From positions 1 to 64,000 of the forward strand of contig NZ_FREZ01000010.1 in the NCBI RefSeq assembly GCF_900143525.1: a stretch of 64,000 bases of DNA, written 5' to 3'. This document shows, in pieces, positions 8,010 through 17,757 of the stretch (position 1 is its first letter; the number at the start of each line of letters is the position of its first letter). The position numbers and the translations under genes were made by a program. Under the pieces are notes generated by a model, which was given only the letters and a program-made list of their open reading frames with translations, was not told where the DNA came from and did not search any database. Source of the stretch: Ruegeria sp. Alg231-54. GTDB taxonomy: Bacteria > Pseudomonadota > Alphaproteobacteria > Rhodobacterales > Rhodobacteraceae.

Positions 8010-8245
8010 CCCTCTTCTCTCATATCGTGGCTCTGCCTGTCAGGGCCTATCGGCTGGTCTTCAGTCCCTGGGTTGGCTTCAATTGCCGATACCAGCCCAC
8101 CTGCTCGGCCTATGCGCTGGAAGCATTGGAAAAGCACGGGGCCATCAAGGGAAGCTGGCTGGCTGCACGGCGGATTGGCCGATGCCATCCATGGGGCGGC
8201 GATGGGTACGACCCCGTTCCGTGCCGCAAGGAAGACGACAGCTGA
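8006..8245 (+). CDS. yidD: membrane protein insertion efficiency factor YidD
   Basis: A 79-residue protein with the full DUF37 pattern: [12 protein letters not shown], then [20 protein letters not shown], and a C-terminal [17 protein letters not shown]. It is thought to assist YidC and Sec in inserting inner membrane proteins, anchored by an N-terminal amphipathic helix. It is translationally coupled to rnpA by a 4-bp overlap. Length and motifs are normal. Confidence 0.96.
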   Translation: MTLFSHIVALPVRAYRLVFSPWVGFNCRYQPTCSAYALEALEKHGAIKGSWLAARRIGRCHPWGGDGYDPVPCRKEDDS

Positions 8246-8321
8246 TCTTTATGACCCTCCGTCAGCCTTGACCCATTCGGACATGCGCTGAACACTTGAA
8301 CCTGTACTGCCCGAGGTTCAG

Positions 8322-9937
8322 ATGACATCCGACACCCGCCATTCCCTACCGACACATGACGTATTGAATCAGCCGCCTGTGCGCGGGGATTCTAACCTTT
8401 GGTCTGCAGATCCCGCCCTGCGAAACGCCGTGCAATTCACGGGTGGTCGCGAAGCGCCTCTGGCGGTTTACGGGGAAACGTTGGGACAGACGGAAACCCG
8501 CGAGCTGGGGCGTGAGGCCAATAGGCACCTCCCCGAATTGCGATTGTTCGATCAGGGCGGCAGGCGTTTGGACGAGGTGCGGTTTCATCCTGCCTATCAT
8601 GAGATGATGCAGATCAGCCAATCTGCCGGCTATGCGGCCCTGGCCTGGGACGGTCAGTCTGGCGGCCACGCGACCCACGCCGCGATGATATATATGGCCA
8701 GCCAGGTTGAGCCCGGCCATTGCTGCCCATTGACTATGACCTACGCGGCAATCCCGGCTCTTGCGGCAAATGAACAGATCGCCTCGGTCTGGCAGCCAAA
8801 GCTCATGGCGCGCAGCTATGATCCGGCGACGAAACCGGTCGAACAAAAATCCAGCGCCACTCTGGGCATGGCAATGACCGAAAAACAGGGCGGTTCGGAC
8901 GTCCGCGCCAATACCACCATCGCCACCCGGGACGGAGAGCACTGGCGTCTGCGCGGGCACAAGTGGTTCTGCTCCGCCCCCATATCGGACGGATTTCTGA
9001 CCCTTGCGCAAGCGCCGGGCGGGCTGACCTGCTTTCTCGTCCCACGCTGGCTGGACGGTGAACGCAACGCCATTCACCTGATGAGACTAAAAGACAAGTT
9101 GGGGAACAAATCCAACGCCTCGTCCGAAATCGAATATCACGACGCACTGGCTTACCAATTGGGTGACGAAGGCGCGGGCGTTCGAACAATTATCGAGATG
9201 GTTCATCACACCCGGCTGGATACAGCCGTGGCCCCAGCGGGCATGATGCGCGCAGCCCTCAGCGAAGCGCATCATTGGGTCGCCCACCGCAGCGCTTTTC
9301 AGCGCCGGTTGATCGACCAACCTCTGATGCGCGCTGTTCTGGCGGATCTCGTGTTGGACTGGGAGGGCGCGTTGACGCTTGGGATGCGCGTCGCGCAGGC
9401 TTTCGACGGCCAGTCACCCGAGGATCGGGCCTTTGCCCGCATCAGTGTTGCTTTGGCCAAGTTCCTGAACAACAAGCGGTGCCCCGCTGTGGTGGTCGAA
9501 GCGATGGAGGTACTGGGCGGCATGGCTATGTCGAAGACACCCCCCTCCCCCTGCTGTATTGCGAAGCGCCTCTGAACGGCATCTGGGAAGGGTCGGGAAA
9601 CGTGATCTGCCTCGATATTCTGCGCACCCTGTCCCGCGACCTGCTGGCCGCTGACGTTCTGCAAGCCGAATTCGAATCGGCCGTGGGTAGCGACCGAGGT
9701 TACGACGCGGCCTTAAAAGCACATCGCGAACGGTGGCCCGGAATTCCCCCGGAAGGCGAAGCGCGCTGGTTTGCTGAGAACACCGCACACTTGCTGACGG
9801 CCTCTCAACTGCTGCGCCATACGCCCGCCGCAATTGCCGACGGGTTCATTGCAACGCGCCTGTCAGGCCACAGCGGTCGCATCCCCGGATCCGTGTCCGG
9901 GCTGGATACGGGCGCCTTGCTGGCGCGTCTGGGCTGA
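8322..9937 (+). pseudogene. AidB-like acyl-CoA dehydrogenase, disrupted by a 1-base frameshift
   Basis: The first frame (8322-9575) encodes the N-terminal 400 residues of an AidB-type acyl-CoA dehydrogenase (AMTEKQGGSDVRANTT, WFCSAPISDGFL, HHTRLDTAVAPAGMMR). At MEVLGG it leaves the family pattern. The +1 frame continues exactly with HGYVEDTPLPLLYCEAPLNG, IWEGSGNV and the C-terminal domain to 9937. The text at 9516-9526 needs one extra C (GGCGG^CATGG) to restore a 538-residue protein, close to the usual AidB length. Both halves look well conserved, so this is either a very recent mutation or an assembly error. If real, the truncated product lacks the active C-terminal domain. Confidence 0.88.
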
Positions 9938-9981
9938 CCCAACCACTTGCCCGGTTGCCTCAACTGCTGTAGGGGCTGCGC

Positions 9982-10875
9982 ATGTTTGACGAAGCTGACG
10001 ATATCCACCCGCTCTTTGCCGGCGCGCCATCAACCACCGAGTTCAAAAAGCTGCGCAAACGCATTGTGCGCCAGACCCGCGAAGCCATCGAGCACTATGG
10101 AATGGTGGACCCGTCCGCACATGACAAAGACGGCAAACCGCCCCGCTGGCTGGTCTGTCTTTCAGGTGGCAAGGACAGCTATACCCTGTTGGCGGTTCTC
10201 TATGAGCTGAAATGGCGCGGTCTGCTGCCGGTTGATTTGTTGGCCTGTAACCTGGATCAGGGTCAGCCCGGATTTCCGGCCACCGTCCTGCCCGAGTTTC
10301 TGGAACGCATGGGCGTTTCGCATCGCATCGAGTATCAGGACACCTACTCCATCGTCATGGACAAGGTTCCGCAAGGCCGCACCTTTTGCGCCCTGTGTTC
10401 GCGCCTGCGCCGAGGCAACCTGTACCGCATTGCCCGGGAAGAGGGATGCTCGGCCGTCGTACTGGGCCATCACCGCGACGATATCCTCGAGACGTTCTTC
10501 ATGAACCTGTTTCACGGCGGGCGACTGGCCACCATGCCGCCCAAGCTGGTGAACGAGGAAGGCGATTTGTTCGTCTTCCGCCCCCTCGCCCATGTGGCTG
10601 AGGCCGATTGCGAGAAATTCGCGACCTCGATGAACTATCCGATTATCCCCTGCGACCTCTGCGGCAGTCAGGATGGGTTGCAACGTCAGCAGGTCAAACA
10701 GATTTTGGATCAGTGGGAAAAGAACAGCCCCGGACGCCGTCAAGTGATGTTCCGGGCCCTGACAAATGCGCGTCCGTCGCATCTTTTGGACCCAAAATTG
10801 TTTGATTTTCAAAATCTTGCACTCAAACCGAATGAAAATGACGAAAATTCGGGCGAAATTCCGCAGCTCCGTTAA
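9982..10875 (+). CDS. ttcA: tRNA 2-thiocytidine(32) synthetase TtcA
   Basis: A 297-residue protein with the TtcA signature: ATP-binding PP-loop [11 protein letters not shown], two cysteine pairs ([10 protein letters not shown] and CDLCGSQ) that bind the Fe-S cluster, and [19 protein letters not shown]. It thiolates cytidine 32 of certain tRNAs using ATP. The reading frame is complete and of normal length. It stands alone with a 40-bp gap after the aidB-like gene. Confidence 0.95.
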   Translation: MFDEADDIHPLFAGAPSTTEFKKLRKRIVRQTREAIEHYGMVDPSAHDKDGKPPRWLVCLSGGKDSYTLLAVLYELKWRGLLPVDLLACNLDQGQPGFPATVLPEFLERMGVSHRIEYQDTYSIVMDKVPQGRTFCALCSRLRRGNLYRIAREEGCSAVVLGHHRDDILETFFMNLFHGGRLATMPPKLVNEEGDLFVFRPLAHVAEADCEKFATSMNYPIIPCDLCGSQDGLQRQQVKQILDQWEKNSPGRRQVMFRALTNARPSHLLDPKLFDFQNLALKPNENDENSGEIPQLR

Positions 10876-10946
10876 CGAGTGACTCAGATTGGTTTCCTAG
10901 GGTCGACCTGAGCGTTTCAAACGCAAGGTAGAGGCCCGAAGATCCG

Positions 10947-12479
10947 ATGTGGAAACCTATCTCTGTCAGCAGAATTTTTGACTCTCTTGCCATGGTGCTA
11001 AGCGGCCCGCCCGCCTTGGCCTTCGCGCCTGCGATCAGTCTGGCCGCGTATTGGATTGGTGGTGAGCGGGCATTGGTTGTCGTGGCACTTACCCTGCCGC
11101 TTGTGTTCGCCGCGGTATCGACCGCGCACAAGGCCAGCAATCGGGAAAAAGACGGTAACGGCCTCCTTCCTCTCGACAGGTTTGCGGCCCAGATGGAAAC
11201 GCTGTTTGCGGAAAATCAGCGCACTGGCCACGAAGCCTCCTGTATGATTGTTGAATTGGACGGGTTTTCTGAATGTCTTGATCCGCACGGAAATGCGGCC
11301 GGGAACGTAATGGCTGACCAATTCCGCAGCCGGGTACTTTCGGTCATACGCTCACATGACATTGCCACTGGGCTGGACCAGGGCAAGATCGCAATCGGCC
11401 TGCACGCCGCGCAGAATCTGGATCTGGAGGCCTGCATTCAGATGTCGGGGCGCATTCAGGCCGCCGTCGATGAGCCAATCATGCTAAATGGCACCAGCGT
11501 TTACATGTCATGTTCAATCGGGTTTTGTCTGCAATCCACTTTGCTCGACATCACCTTTGCCGAGTGGATCGATGCCGCCAACGCGGCCTTGGCCGAAGCA
11601 CAAAGGAACGGTCCTGCAACCATCCGCGCCTTTTCATCTGAAACGCAGCGGCGGGCACGCGTGCGTGCCAACCTGCGCAATGAGTTTATTGCGGCCTTGG
11701 ATAGTGGCGAAATCCGCCCATGGTTTCAGCCACAGATTTCCACCGACACCGGCCATGTTACCGGGTTCGAGGCGCTTTCCCGGTGGGAACACCCACAGAA
11801 AGGCGTGCTGGGACCGCCGGTTTTCCTGCCTTTTGCAGAACAAGCCGATCTGATGGAACGCTTGGGTCAGGTGATGCGCCATCACGCTTTCACCGCCATG
11901 CACCAGTGGAACCGTGCCGGTGTCGTCGTGCCTCGGATTGGCGTGAATTTCTCATCAGAAGAGCTGCGCGACCCGGCGTTGATCGACCGTCTGAAATGGG
12001 AGCTGGATCAAAATGACCTGACGCCCGACAGATTGACCGTCGAGATTCTTGAAACAGTGTTTTCCAGGCGGCCCGATGACGTTATCACCCGCAACGTAAT
12101 AAGCATGTCCAAGCTCGGCTGCTGCATTGACCTCGATGGTTTCGGCACCGGCCACGCCTCCATAGCGTCGATCAAGCGCTTTGACGTCTCACGCATTAAA
12201 ATCGATCGGTCCTTCGTGGCAAAGGCGGATCGGGACGCAAGCCAGCAGCAGTTGGTCAGCGCGATTTTGACTATGGCGGAGCGACTGAATGTCGAAACCC
12301 TGGCCGAGGGGGTCGAAACACAAGGCGAGCATGCCTTGATGGCGCAACTGGGCTGCGATCACGTGCAGGGGTTTGGAATTGGAAAGCCCATGCCCTTTGA
12401 AAAGACGTTGGACTGGATGGCCGCACATCAAAACAAACTCAACGGAATGCCAAAAATCGGGCGTCAGGCACGTCCTTAG
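10947..12479 (+). CDS. degenerate GGDEF plus EAL domain protein
   Basis: A 510-residue protein: two N-terminal hydrophobic segments (residues about 15-65), a GGDEF-like domain whose active site reads GLDQGKIAI (no GGDEF), and a C-terminal EAL domain. The EAL part keeps FEALSRWEHP, VEILETVF, KIDRSFV and AEGVET. The metal-binding DDFGTG is DGFGTG here, with one of the two aspartates missing, so phosphodiesterase activity toward cyclic di-GMP may be weak or lost. It could act as a cyclic di-GMP sensor or enzyme regulator at the membrane. It stands as a single gene. Confidence 0.88.
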   Translation: MWKPISVSRIFDSLAMVLSGPPALAFAPAISLAAYWIGGERALVVVALTLPLVFAAVSTAHKASNREKDGNGLLPLDRFAAQMETLFAENQRTGHEASCMIVELDGFSECLDPHGNAAGNVMADQFRSRVLSVIRSHDIATGLDQGKIAIGLHAAQNLDLEACIQMSGRIQAAVDEPIMLNGTSVYMSCSIGFCLQSTLLDITFAEWIDAANAALAEAQRNGPATIRAFSSETQRRARVRANLRNEFIAALDSGEIRPWFQPQISTDTGHVTGFEALSRWEHPQKGVLGPPVFLPFAEQADLMERLGQVMRHHAFTAMHQWNRAGVVVPRIGVNFSSEELRDPALIDRLKWELDQNDLTPDRLTVEILETVFSRRPDDVITRNVISMSKLGCCIDLDGFGTGHASIASIKRFDVSRIKIDRSFVAKADRDASQQQLVSAILTMAERLNVETLAEGVETQGEHALMAQLGCDHVQGFGIGKPMPFEKTLDWMAAHQNKLNGMPKIGRQARP

Positions 12480-12602
12480 GCGCGAATTAACGCCACAGAA
12501 CCCCAATCGGTGATGAATTACAGGGCGATTCCGCTTGACCTTTGGGCCCGCACTCTGTTGAACCCAGCGGGTGTCTTTCACTGCTTAAGGTGGCTGTCCC
12601 CG

Positions 12603-14432
12603 ATGGACGATCAGAACAAGAACCTCATCCTCGCAACCGCGCTCAGCTTTCTCGTGATCCTGGTTTGGTTCGTGCTGTTTCCACCGCCCGAGCCGACGAC
12701 CGCACCGGAATCTGCCGAGATCAGCACGACTGATGGTACAGAGGTTCAGACCCCAAGCGCTGCTGGCACCAATACAGTTGGTGAAGCAACCGCAGACGCC
12801 ACCGAGATCGAGCCCGACGCCCAAGCACCTCGGGTCGAGATTGAAACACCGCGCCTGAAAGGCAGCCTGTCCCTGTCCGGCGGTCGTATCGATGAGCTGT
12901 TCCTGAAAGATTACAAAGTTTCGATCGAAGAAGGCGCACCCATTGTCGAGCTGCTGTCGCCCGTTGGTTCGGAATCGGCTTACTATGCCTTGTACGGTTG
13001 GGCACCGGGCGCAGGCGTCGCCGGCGCTGACGTCCCCGGCCCTAATACGCTGTGGACCGTCGAAGACGGCGAAACCCTGGGGGTCGATACTCCGGTCACT
13101 CTGAAATGGGACAACAGCAAGGGCCTGACCTTCCGCCGCACTATTGAGGTTGACCAGGACTACATGTTCACCGTCACCCAGTCGGTTGAGAACAATACCC
13201 AGGCCGAGGTCGGCATGGCCCCATATGGCATCCTGGCCCGTCACGGCATTGGCGAAGACGGCGACCTGCCCGATCTGAAAAACTTCTTCATCCTGCATGA
13301 AGGCGTTATGGTCATGGCTGACGGCGTTCTGGACGAGATCGACTATGGCGATGTGCGCGACTTTGACATTGACCCGAATGAGCGTGCGCAAGCCGAAGTC
13401 TTTCAGGTCAAGGAAGGTGGCTGGGTCGGCTTTACCGATCACTACTGGATGACCACTCTGATTCCTGCAGAGGGATCTGCTTTCAAGGCTGCAGCAAAGT
13501 ATGACGCGCGCCGCAAGATCTATCAGACCGAAACGGTTCTGCCGACGCTGACTGTTGCGCCCGGAGCAACTGAAGAAGTCACCACCCAACTGTTCGCGGG
13601 TGCTAAAGAATGGGAAACCATCCGCGAGTATCAGGCTGACGGTGTACAGAAGTTCGTCGACAGCATCGACTGGGGTTGGTTTTACTTCCTGACAAAACCG
13701 ATCTTCTGGCTGTTGCATAACATCAACGCCCTGATCGGAAACATGGGTTGGTCGATCATTGGCCTGACGCTGATCATCAAGGCGATCCTGTTCCCGCTGG
13801 CGTACAAATCCTACGTCTCGATGGCGAAGATGAAAGAGCTTCAACCGCAGATGGAGGCCATGAAAGAAGCCGCAGGCGACGATCGCCAAAAGATGCAGCA
13901 GGGCATGATGGAGCTGTACAAGAAGGAAAAGGTAAACCCCGCCGCGGGCTGTTTGCCGATCCTGATGCAGATCCCGATCTTCTTCTCGCTGTATAAGGTG
14001 ATCTTCGTCACCATCGAACTGCGTCAGGCTCCTTGGTTTGGCCCGTTCCAGGACCTCAGCGCACCTGATCCGACTTCGATCATGAACCTGTTTGGCTTGT
14101 TGCCCTTTGCCGGCCCGCAGCCGGATACCTTCATGGCACTGATCTTCATCGGTATACTGCCTTTGCTATTGGGGATCTCAATGTGGTTGCAGCAAAAGCT
14201 GAACCCGGCACCAACTGACCCGACTCAGGCGATGATCTTTGCCTGGATGCCTTGGGTGTTCATGTTCATGTTGGGCAGCTTTGCCAGCGGGCTGGTCGTT
14301 TACTGGATCGCGAACAACACGATCACGTTCACGCAGCAATACCTGATCATGCGTAGTCAGGGCTATAAGCCTGACGTGTTCGGCAACATCAAATCCGGCT
14401 TCAAGCGGACGCCCAAAACGGACGACAAATGA
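12603..14432 (+). CDS. yidC: membrane protein insertase YidC
   Basis: A 609-residue insertase. The start chosen, MDDQNKNLILATALSF, is the standard N-terminus of alphaproteobacterial YidC; an upstream in-frame ATG at 12510 adds 31 residues without family similarity. It has an N-terminal signal anchor, a large periplasmic beta domain (about 30-370), and the conserved C-terminal core with GWSIIGLTLIIKAILFPL, KMKELQPQM, NPAAGCLPILMQIPIFFSLY and VVYWIANN. It inserts membrane proteins alone or with SecYEG. The stop overlaps the MOSC gene by 4 bp. Confidence 0.97.
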   Translation: MDDQNKNLILATALSFLVILVWFVLFPPPEPTTAPESAEISTTDGTEVQTPSAAGTNTVGEATADATEIEPDAQAPRVEIETPRLKGSLSLSGGRIDELFLKDYKVSIEEGAPIVELLSPVGSESAYYALYGWAPGAGVAGADVPGPNTLWTVEDGETLGVDTPVTLKWDNSKGLTFRRTIEVDQDYMFTVTQSVENNTQAEVGMAPYGILARHGIGEDGDLPDLKNFFILHEGVMVMADGVLDEIDYGDVRDFDIDPNERAQAEVFQVKEGGWVGFTDHYWMTTLIPAEGSAFKAAAKYDARRKIYQTETVLPTLTVAPGATEEVTTQLFAGAKEWETIREYQADGVQKFVDSIDWGWFYFLTKPIFWLLHNINALIGNMGWSIIGLTLIIKAILFPLAYKSYVSMAKMKELQPQMEAMKEAAGDDRQKMQQGMMELYKKEKVNPAAGCLPILMQIPIFFSLYKVIFVTIELRQAPWFGPFQDLSAPDPTSIMNLFGLLPFAGPQPDTFMALIFIGILPLLLGISMWLQQKLNPAPTDPTQAMIFAWMPWVFMFMLGSFASGLVVYWIANNTITFTQQYLIMRSQGYKPDVFGNIKSGFKRTPKTDDK

Positions 14433-15166
14433 ATGCTGAGGTAACCCATATCTGGCGGCATCCGATCAAAAGTCATGGTCGCGAGGCCCTCCAGACTGTT
14501 TCAGTGACCCCCGGGCAGACCATGCCCGGGGATCGCGTTTGGGCGGTCGCGCATGAGGCGTCAAAAGCGGATGGCTCTCAATGGGTGCCTTGCGCCAATT
14601 TCAGTCGCGGGGCGAAAGCACCGCAACTGATGGCTATCTCGGCCCAGCTGAACGGCGACACGATAACTCTGACACATCCGGATCGTCCGGATCTGACTTT
14701 TAATCCGGATGGGGAACAGCAGGTCTTTTTGGACTGGGTCCAGCCGTTGATGCCTGCGGATCGGGCGGCGTCAGCGCGGATCATCCGAGTGCCGGGTCGC
14801 GGCATGACCGACAGCGACTACCCCTCGATCAGCCTATGCAACATGGCGTCGCATCGCGCTGTGGAACAAAAGTTAGGCCGCGATCTGTCGATCCAGCGCT
14901 GGCGTGGCAACATCTGGTTCGATGGCCTGCCCCTGTGGGAAGAATTCGACTGGCTGGATCGCGAGGTACAGATCGGTGAGGCCGTGTTCCATGTCAAAGA
15001 ACGCATCCGACGCTGTTTGGCGACAACGGCAAATCCGAAAACCGGCGTGCGCGATGCGGATACGCTGGGCACATTGAACAGCTGGGGCCATCAGGATTTT
15101 GGCGTTTACGCCGAGGTTGTCCGAGGCGGCGCAATTTCAGTTGGCGATAAGGTTCACCCGTTATGA
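14429..15166 (+). CDS. MOSC domain-containing protein
   Basis: A 245-residue protein starting THIWRHPIKSHGREALQTV, with PGDRVWAVAHE, SISLCNMASHRAVEQKLG, WRGNIWFDG and the conserved cysteine segment RRCLATTANPKTGVRD. MOSC domains carry or donate sulfur in molybdenum cofactor proteins and related enzymes; the cysteine in RCLATT is the likely active residue. It overlaps both yidC and engB by ATGA, so it is made from the yidC message. In related genomes the same gene lies between yidC and engB. Its substrate is unknown. Confidence 0.9.
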   Translation: MNAEVTHIWRHPIKSHGREALQTVSVTPGQTMPGDRVWAVAHEASKADGSQWVPCANFSRGAKAPQLMAISAQLNGDTITLTHPDRPDLTFNPDGEQQVFLDWVQPLMPADRAASARIIRVPGRGMTDSDYPSISLCNMASHRAVEQKLGRDLSIQRWRGNIWFDGLPLWEEFDWLDREVQIGEAVFHVKERIRRCLATTANPKTGVRDADTLGTLNSWGHQDFGVYAEVVRGGAISVGDKVHPL

Positions 15167-15816
15167 GCACCCTACCCTTCCCACTGGTCGAAGACCCTGA
15201 CAAGTTTGCGCTGGAACGCGGCCGCAAATTGTTTGCGGGACAGTCCGAGTTTGTCAAAGGCGTGGTCGCCATGAATGGCCTGCCGACCCCTGACCGGCTT
15301 GAGGTCTGCTTTGCCGGACGTTCAAATGTGGGCAAGTCCAGCCTGATCAATGCGCTGACCGGCACCAAAGGTCTGGCACGCGCGTCCAACACTCCGGGCC
15401 GCACGCAAGAGATCAACTTTTTCACCCAAGGTCCTGAGCTTTATCTGGTTGACCTGCCCGGGTACGGCTACGCCAACGCCCCGGTGAAGGTCGTTGAAAA
15501 ATGGCAGCGGCTGCTGAAACAGTATCTAAGCGGCCGCCAGACCCTGCGACGGGCCTTTGTCCTGATTGACTCGCGCCATGGGGTGAAGCCGGTCGATGCC
15601 GAGATCATGAAGCTGCTGGATTCCAGCGCTGTTACATTTCAGTGCGTGATGACCAAGGCGGACAAGGTCAAGGCCAATGACCGGCAGAAGGTGTTGGATC
15701 AGGTTCGCGGCGCATTGTCCAAGCACCCGGCGGCATATCCGGAAATCGTGCTGACGTCGTCCGAAAAGGGTGACGGTATTCCGACCCTTCGTTCGATCAT
15801 CGCACATCTGGAATGA
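15163..15816 (+). CDS. engB: ribosome biogenesis GTPase EngB (YihA/YsxC)
   Basis: A 217-residue GTPase with clear G motifs: G1 FAGRSNVGKSSLINAL, G2 around NTPGRTQEINFF, G3 DLPGYGYA, G4 TKADK and G5 TSSEKGDG. It acts in late assembly of the large ribosomal subunit. Length and motifs are normal. It overlaps the MOSC gene by 4 bp and the following DUF2946 gene by 4 bp. Confidence 0.96.
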   Translation: MSTLPFPLVEDPDKFALERGRKLFAGQSEFVKGVVAMNGLPTPDRLEVCFAGRSNVGKSSLINALTGTKGLARASNTPGRTQEINFFTQGPELYLVDLPGYGYANAPVKVVEKWQRLLKQYLSGRQTLRRAFVLIDSRHGVKPVDAEIMKLLDSSAVTFQCVMTKADKVKANDRQKVLDQVRGALSKHPAAYPEIVLTSSEKGDGIPTLRSIIAHLE

Positions 15817-16181
15817 TCCGGATCGGCCGCATTTTCCCAATCCTTACGTTGCTGGCAGTTGTGCTGACCGGCATGATCCCGCAGGGCTGGATGCCCGCGA
15901 TTGGCAGTGATGGGAAAGTGCTGCTGGTGATTTGTACTGGCGATGGAACAGTCGAACAATGGGTTGACCTGAACCCCGGCGATCCTGTGCACGACGACAC
16001 GGATTCGCGCGCAATGTGCCCATTCGCGGGCCTAACGGCGGATACACACTTGCCGTCAGTCGGCGAGATCGTCCCTTTTACGGCGAAAATCCAGCCACGC
16101 TGGATCCATCGTGACTTCACCCATCGCAGTGCCGGGTTCTACGCCCGCTATGATGCGCGGGGGCCACCCTTCTTTTCCTGA
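15813..16181 (+). CDS. DUF2946-like exported protein
   Basis: A 122-residue protein with an N-terminal hydrophobic signal (FPILTLLAVVLTGMIPQGWM), a VLLVICTGDG segment and a CPFAG motif in the middle. The layout fits DUF2946, a small exported family often found beside copper- or iron-uptake genes. It overlaps engB by ATGA and lies 67 bp before a PepSY protein gene, a recurring partner in metal or TonB systems. A role in metal handling is inferred from that neighbour only. Confidence 0.7.
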   Translation: MIRIGRIFPILTLLAVVLTGMIPQGWMPAIGSDGKVLLVICTGDGTVEQWVDLNPGDPVHDDTDSRAMCPFAGLTADTHLPSVGEIVPFTAKIQPRWIHRDFTHRSAGFYARYDARGPPFFS

Positions 16182-16248
16182 TTCACCTCAACACTTTTGA
16201 ACCCGTGCACGCGCTGCGCGGGGCAGTAATCGAATCCGGAGAACAAAA

Positions 16249-17652
16249 ATGGCACTGGATAGCCAAAACCTGGGGGATACCCCGGCGCAGAACACTGCTG
16301 CGCAAAAATTCTATTTCGCCGCCTGGCGGTGGCACTTTTATGCAGGGATCTTCGTCATCCCGTTCCTGATCATTCTGGCAGTAACCGGACTAATGATGAT
16401 GTTCATCACGCAGTTCGACGGTCGCGACGGCGAAAAAATCGCCGTGGATGTCCACGGGCAAGCGTTACCGGCCTCACAACAGGCCCTTATCGCCCTTGAC
16501 GAGGTGCCCGGCACGGTTGCCGAGTGGATTGGTCCGAAGGCTGATAATCTAGCCACTGTGTTTCGCATCAAAACCGAAGAAGGTCAGCGTCTTGTCGCCG
16601 TCGATCCTTATGCCGGAGAGGTTCTGCAGGTCTGGGATCGTCGCGCCGGATGGTATGATCTAGACGACAACATTCACTCGACCCTTCTGATTGGCACGAC
16701 CGGAGACCGCATTATTGAAATCGCAGCGGGGCTGAGCCTGCTTTTGGTCTTTACCGGTCTTTACATGTGGTGGCCGCGTGGAAACACCTTGGCCGCTTTT
16801 GTGCCCAATCTGCGCGCACGCGGCCGCGCATTGTGGCGGTCGCTGCACGCTGTGATTGGGTTCTGGATGTCCGGGCTGTTGGTGGTCTTCCTGATCTCGG
16901 GCCTCTCCTGGGCGGGCGTCTGGGGCGGTATGATCGTTCAGCCATGGAGCAGCTTTCCGGCCGAAAAATGGGACAATGTTCCCCTGTCCGATGACATCCA
17001 CGCCAGCATGAACCACGGCCACCAGAATGACGTCCCATGGGCGTTGGAACAAACGCCCATGCCCGCTTCTGGGTCCGAGGCCGGGATCGACGGTGTCCCA
17101 CAAAGCACACAGGTCGATATCGACGCGCTTGTGGCCCTTGGCACCGCTTTGGACATGACAGGCCGGTTCCGTGTGGCCTATCCCAGCGGCGAGGACGGTG
17201 TCTGGACCCTGAACCGCGACAGCATGAGCAGCGACTCGACCGATCCAGTGAACGACCGCACTGTCCACGTGGACCAATTTACCGGCAAGATTCTGGCGGA
17301 TGTCCGGTATGAGGATTACTCGTTGATGGGAAAATCCATGGCCATCGGGATCCCGTTTCACATGGGTCTGATGGGCATGTGGAACTTTGTCCTGAACCTG
17401 TTGTTCTGCCTGTCGGTCATCTTTGTCTGCGTCTCAGGCTTTGTAATGTGGATTAAACGCCGGCCTCAGCGGGCCGGGCGTCTGGCTGCACCGCCGATGC
17501 CTGCAGAGCTGCCATTGTGGAAAGGGGCTGTCCTGATCGGGTTGTTCACCGCGATGGCGTTCCCGCTGGTGGGCCTGACCTTGTTGACCGTACTGGCCGT
17601 CGATTGGCTGCTGATCAGCAACATCCCGGCGATGAAACGCGCGATAAGCTGA
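16249..17652 (+). CDS. PepSY-associated TM-helix protein
   Basis: A 467-residue membrane protein. It begins with WRWHFYAGIFVIPFLIILAV, the first PepSY_TM helix, followed by a periplasmic PepSY segment (VDPYAGEVLQVWDRR), the NIHSTLLIG and GLYMWWPRG helices, SLHAVIGFWMSGLL, a second periplasmic part and the IPFHMGLMGMWN helix before a C-terminal helix pair. The family is often linked to siderophore or copper systems and may carry periplasmic electron-transfer function through the conserved histidines. It sits behind the DUF2946 gene, which supports a metal-related role. No substrate is evident. Confidence 0.87.
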   Translation: MALDSQNLGDTPAQNTAAQKFYFAAWRWHFYAGIFVIPFLIILAVTGLMMMFITQFDGRDGEKIAVDVHGQALPASQQALIALDEVPGTVAEWIGPKADNLATVFRIKTEEGQRLVAVDPYAGEVLQVWDRRAGWYDLDDNIHSTLLIGTTGDRIIEIAAGLSLLLVFTGLYMWWPRGNTLAAFVPNLRARGRALWRSLHAVIGFWMSGLLVVFLISGLSWAGVWGGMIVQPWSSFPAEKWDNVPLSDDIHASMNHGHQNDVPWALEQTPMPASGSEAGIDGVPQSTQVDIDALVALGTALDMTGRFRVAYPSGEDGVWTLNRDSMSSDSTDPVNDRTVHVDQFTGKILADVRYEDYSLMGKSMAIGIPFHMGLMGMWNFVLNLLFCLSVIFVCVSGFVMWIKRRPQRAGRLAAPPMPAELPLWKGAVLIGLFTAMAFPLVGLTLLTVLAVDWLLISNIPAMKRAIS

Positions 17653-17757
17653 CACACAAACAGCCGCATCCGGGCAACCGGTGCGGCCCTATGCGCGATC
17701 CGGTCTTGGCAGAGCTGTACAAAGGCCCTAACACGGGTTCCCAGAGGGACTGCAGCC

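Noticed and set aside
12585..13889. 434-codon leftward frame opposite yidC
   Set aside because: Antisense shadow of yidC.
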